From JAGTJU01 sp038257535 (GTDB taxonomy: Bacteria > Myxococcota_A > Polyangia > Fen-1088), in NCBI GenBank assembly GCA_038257535.1, contig JBBSJE010000076.1, forward strand, positions 1 to 25,435: a stretch of DNA of 25,435 bases. The letters are read 5' to 3'. The notes beneath the pieces were generated by a model. It did not search any database, was not told the DNA's origin, and was given only the letters and a program-made list of their open reading frames with translations. This document shows, piece after piece, positions 24,633-25,435 of this stretch (the first letter of the stretch is position 1; the number at the start of each line of letters is the position of its first letter). Both the position numbers and the translations under genes were made by a program.

Positions 24633-24663
24633 AAAAACGGCGGCTGTTTCACAACAACCGCCG
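24633..24663 (-). terminator. Rho-independent terminator for the Fic-like gene
   Basis: On the minus strand CGGCGG (24663-24658) pairs with CCGCCG (24643-24638). An inner TGTT/AACA extends the stem past one mismatch, and TTTTT follows (24637-24633). It lies 22 bases after the Fic-like stop codon and also separates it from the convergent toxin gene. Confidence 0.85.
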
Positions 24664-24684
24664 CTCGCCGTTGAACCTCCGCGC

Positions 24685-25434
24685 CTAACTCGCCCGTCGG
24701 TGGGCCAGGCCTTGAATCTCTTGGAAGAACTTCGTCGATGTTTCGATGCTGTTTTCCAGCGATTCGACGAGCAGTTGCAACAGGCCGTCGTTTTCGTGGC
24801 GCAGGGAATCGTAGTAGCGCTGGCGTTCAATGCTGTGGATCACGGCGGGCAGGTAGCCGGCTTTGAGCAAGATGTAATTGCCAAGAAGCCGAGCCACGCG
24901 ACCGGTGTTTTTGGTCCAGGGGTAAATTTGCAGCAGCATTTGCTGGGCACGGGCGGCGCGGGCCAGGGGGTGAAGTTCGGTGAAGTCTGGCGATTCCAGC
25001 CATTCGCCGTACTTCTTCATGCGCGCGGCGATTTTGTCGGGCTGCGCTATCTCGTGATAGTACTGGCGGTGCAAGGGGTTTTCCTTGCGGAAGGGGGCGC
25101 CGGCGCCGCCATCGGGCGTGAGCATCAGGTAAAGTTTGCGCACCAAATCGAGCGTGGGCTCAAGTGGCTTTTTGCTGCCCAAGAGCTCGCGCAAGCAATC
25201 TGACGCATGCTTGAGGTTTTTGACGTCTTCGTACATGGGGATCAGCGACACGTCGCTGATGATCCGGTGGTCGATGGCCGCTTTCAGTTCCGAATAAGAA
25301 AGCACCACGCCTTCAAGCGCGGACTCGTGAAAGATCCATGACACATCAAGGCGATCTTGGTAATCGCTCACAATGTTGTCCGGAAAGCTCGCCATCTGCC
25401 CCCGAAGCGCCTCCATCTTTGTGTCGAGCTCGAA
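24685..25434 (-). CDS. Fic-fold protein with degenerate active site, 5'-truncated by window edge
   Basis: At least 249 residues, open to the right edge; the ATG at 25416 is preceded by in-frame codons (FELDTK), so the true start is probably outside. Visible parts are SWIFHESALEGVVLSYSELK near the N-terminus, which resembles the Fic autoinhibitory helix region, then PFRKENPLHRQYYHEIAQPD, and the core IYPWTKNTGRVARLLGNYIL where Fic enzymes carry HPFxxGNGRxxR. Here the catalytic His is Tyr, Phe is Trp and the first Gly is Lys, so classical AMP transfer is doubtful. ILLKAGYLPAVIHSIERQRYYDSLR then follows the normal Fic pattern. I recall the same YPWTKN core in other myxobacterial proteins, suggesting a conserved subfamily with lost or altered chemistry. 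A clear terminator follows the gene. Confidence 0.8.
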   Translation of the reverse strand, partial: FELDTKMEALRGQMASFPDNIVSDYQDRLDVSWIFHESALEGVVLSYSELKAAIDHRIISDVSLIPMYEDVKNLKHASDCLRELLGSKKPLEPTLDLVRKLYLMLTPDGGAGAPFRKENPLHRQYYHEIAQPDKIAARMKKYGEWLESPDFTELHPLARAARAQQMLLQIYPWTKNTGRVARLLGNYILLKAGYLPAVIHSIERQRYYDSLRHENDGLLQLLVESLENSIETSTKFFQEIQGLAHRRAS

Positions 25435-25435
25435 C

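Noticed and set aside
24589..25203. Plus-strand open frame (204 codons) over the Fic-like gene
   Set aside because: Antisense to recognisable Fic sequence, and it runs through the terminator hairpin.

Overview
The window looks like a chromosomal segment of a moderately high-GC delta-type bacterium, most likely from the Myxococcota. The pointers are: an adjacent DUF1592/DUF1552 gene pair; a secreted protein built of Cys-rich repeats of the kind common in that group; a tiny monoheme CxxCH protein; and a Fic-like protein carrying a YPWTKN-type core that I recall from myxobacteria. All calls come from reading the sequence; no database search was possible.

Layout. (1) 1-4622: the C-terminal part of a GT-C-like membrane protein and a DegT-family sugar aminotransferase (+), meeting a minus-strand pair, argH followed by a DedA/VTT membrane protein. 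(2) 4623-5202: a small secreted monoheme protein with a good ribosome binding site and a clear intrinsic terminator. (3) 5203-7666: a gene graveyard. It holds remnants of a nucleotidyltransferase-like gene, an oppositely oriented fragment of a beta-rich protein, and a Cys-rich secreted protein broken by an in-frame TGA and a one-base frameshift in a G run. (4) 7790-10914: a minus-strand two-gene operon, DUF1592 lipoprotein-like protein then Tat-exported DUF1552 protein, coupled by ATGA.

(5) 11212-23903: a surface-polysaccharide locus. A large GT-C-like membrane protein is followed by a tight plus-strand run: two NAD-dependent epimerase/dehydratases, a DPM1-like glycosyltransferase, a SAM methyltransferase, a GT2 glycosyltransferase and a Wzx-type flippase. 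Then comes an antisense methyltransferase with a Cys-rich N-terminus, two tandem paralogous GT2 genes, and a second GT-C-like membrane protein on the minus strand. Together with the DegT aminotransferase and the first membrane protein, these could make, modify, assemble and export a glycan carrying an unusual, possibly methylated, sugar. (6) 24061-24614: a DUF433/DUF5615 VapBC-like toxin-antitoxin pair. (7) 24633-25435: a terminator and the 3' part of a Fic-fold protein whose catalytic His is replaced by Tyr, running off the right edge.

I found no tRNA, rRNA, CRISPR array, insertion sequence or replication origin. The most unusual items are the Fic-like protein without the catalytic His, the epimerase with Phe in place of the catalytic Tyr and its neighbouring sugar module, and the rearranged region at 5332-7666.
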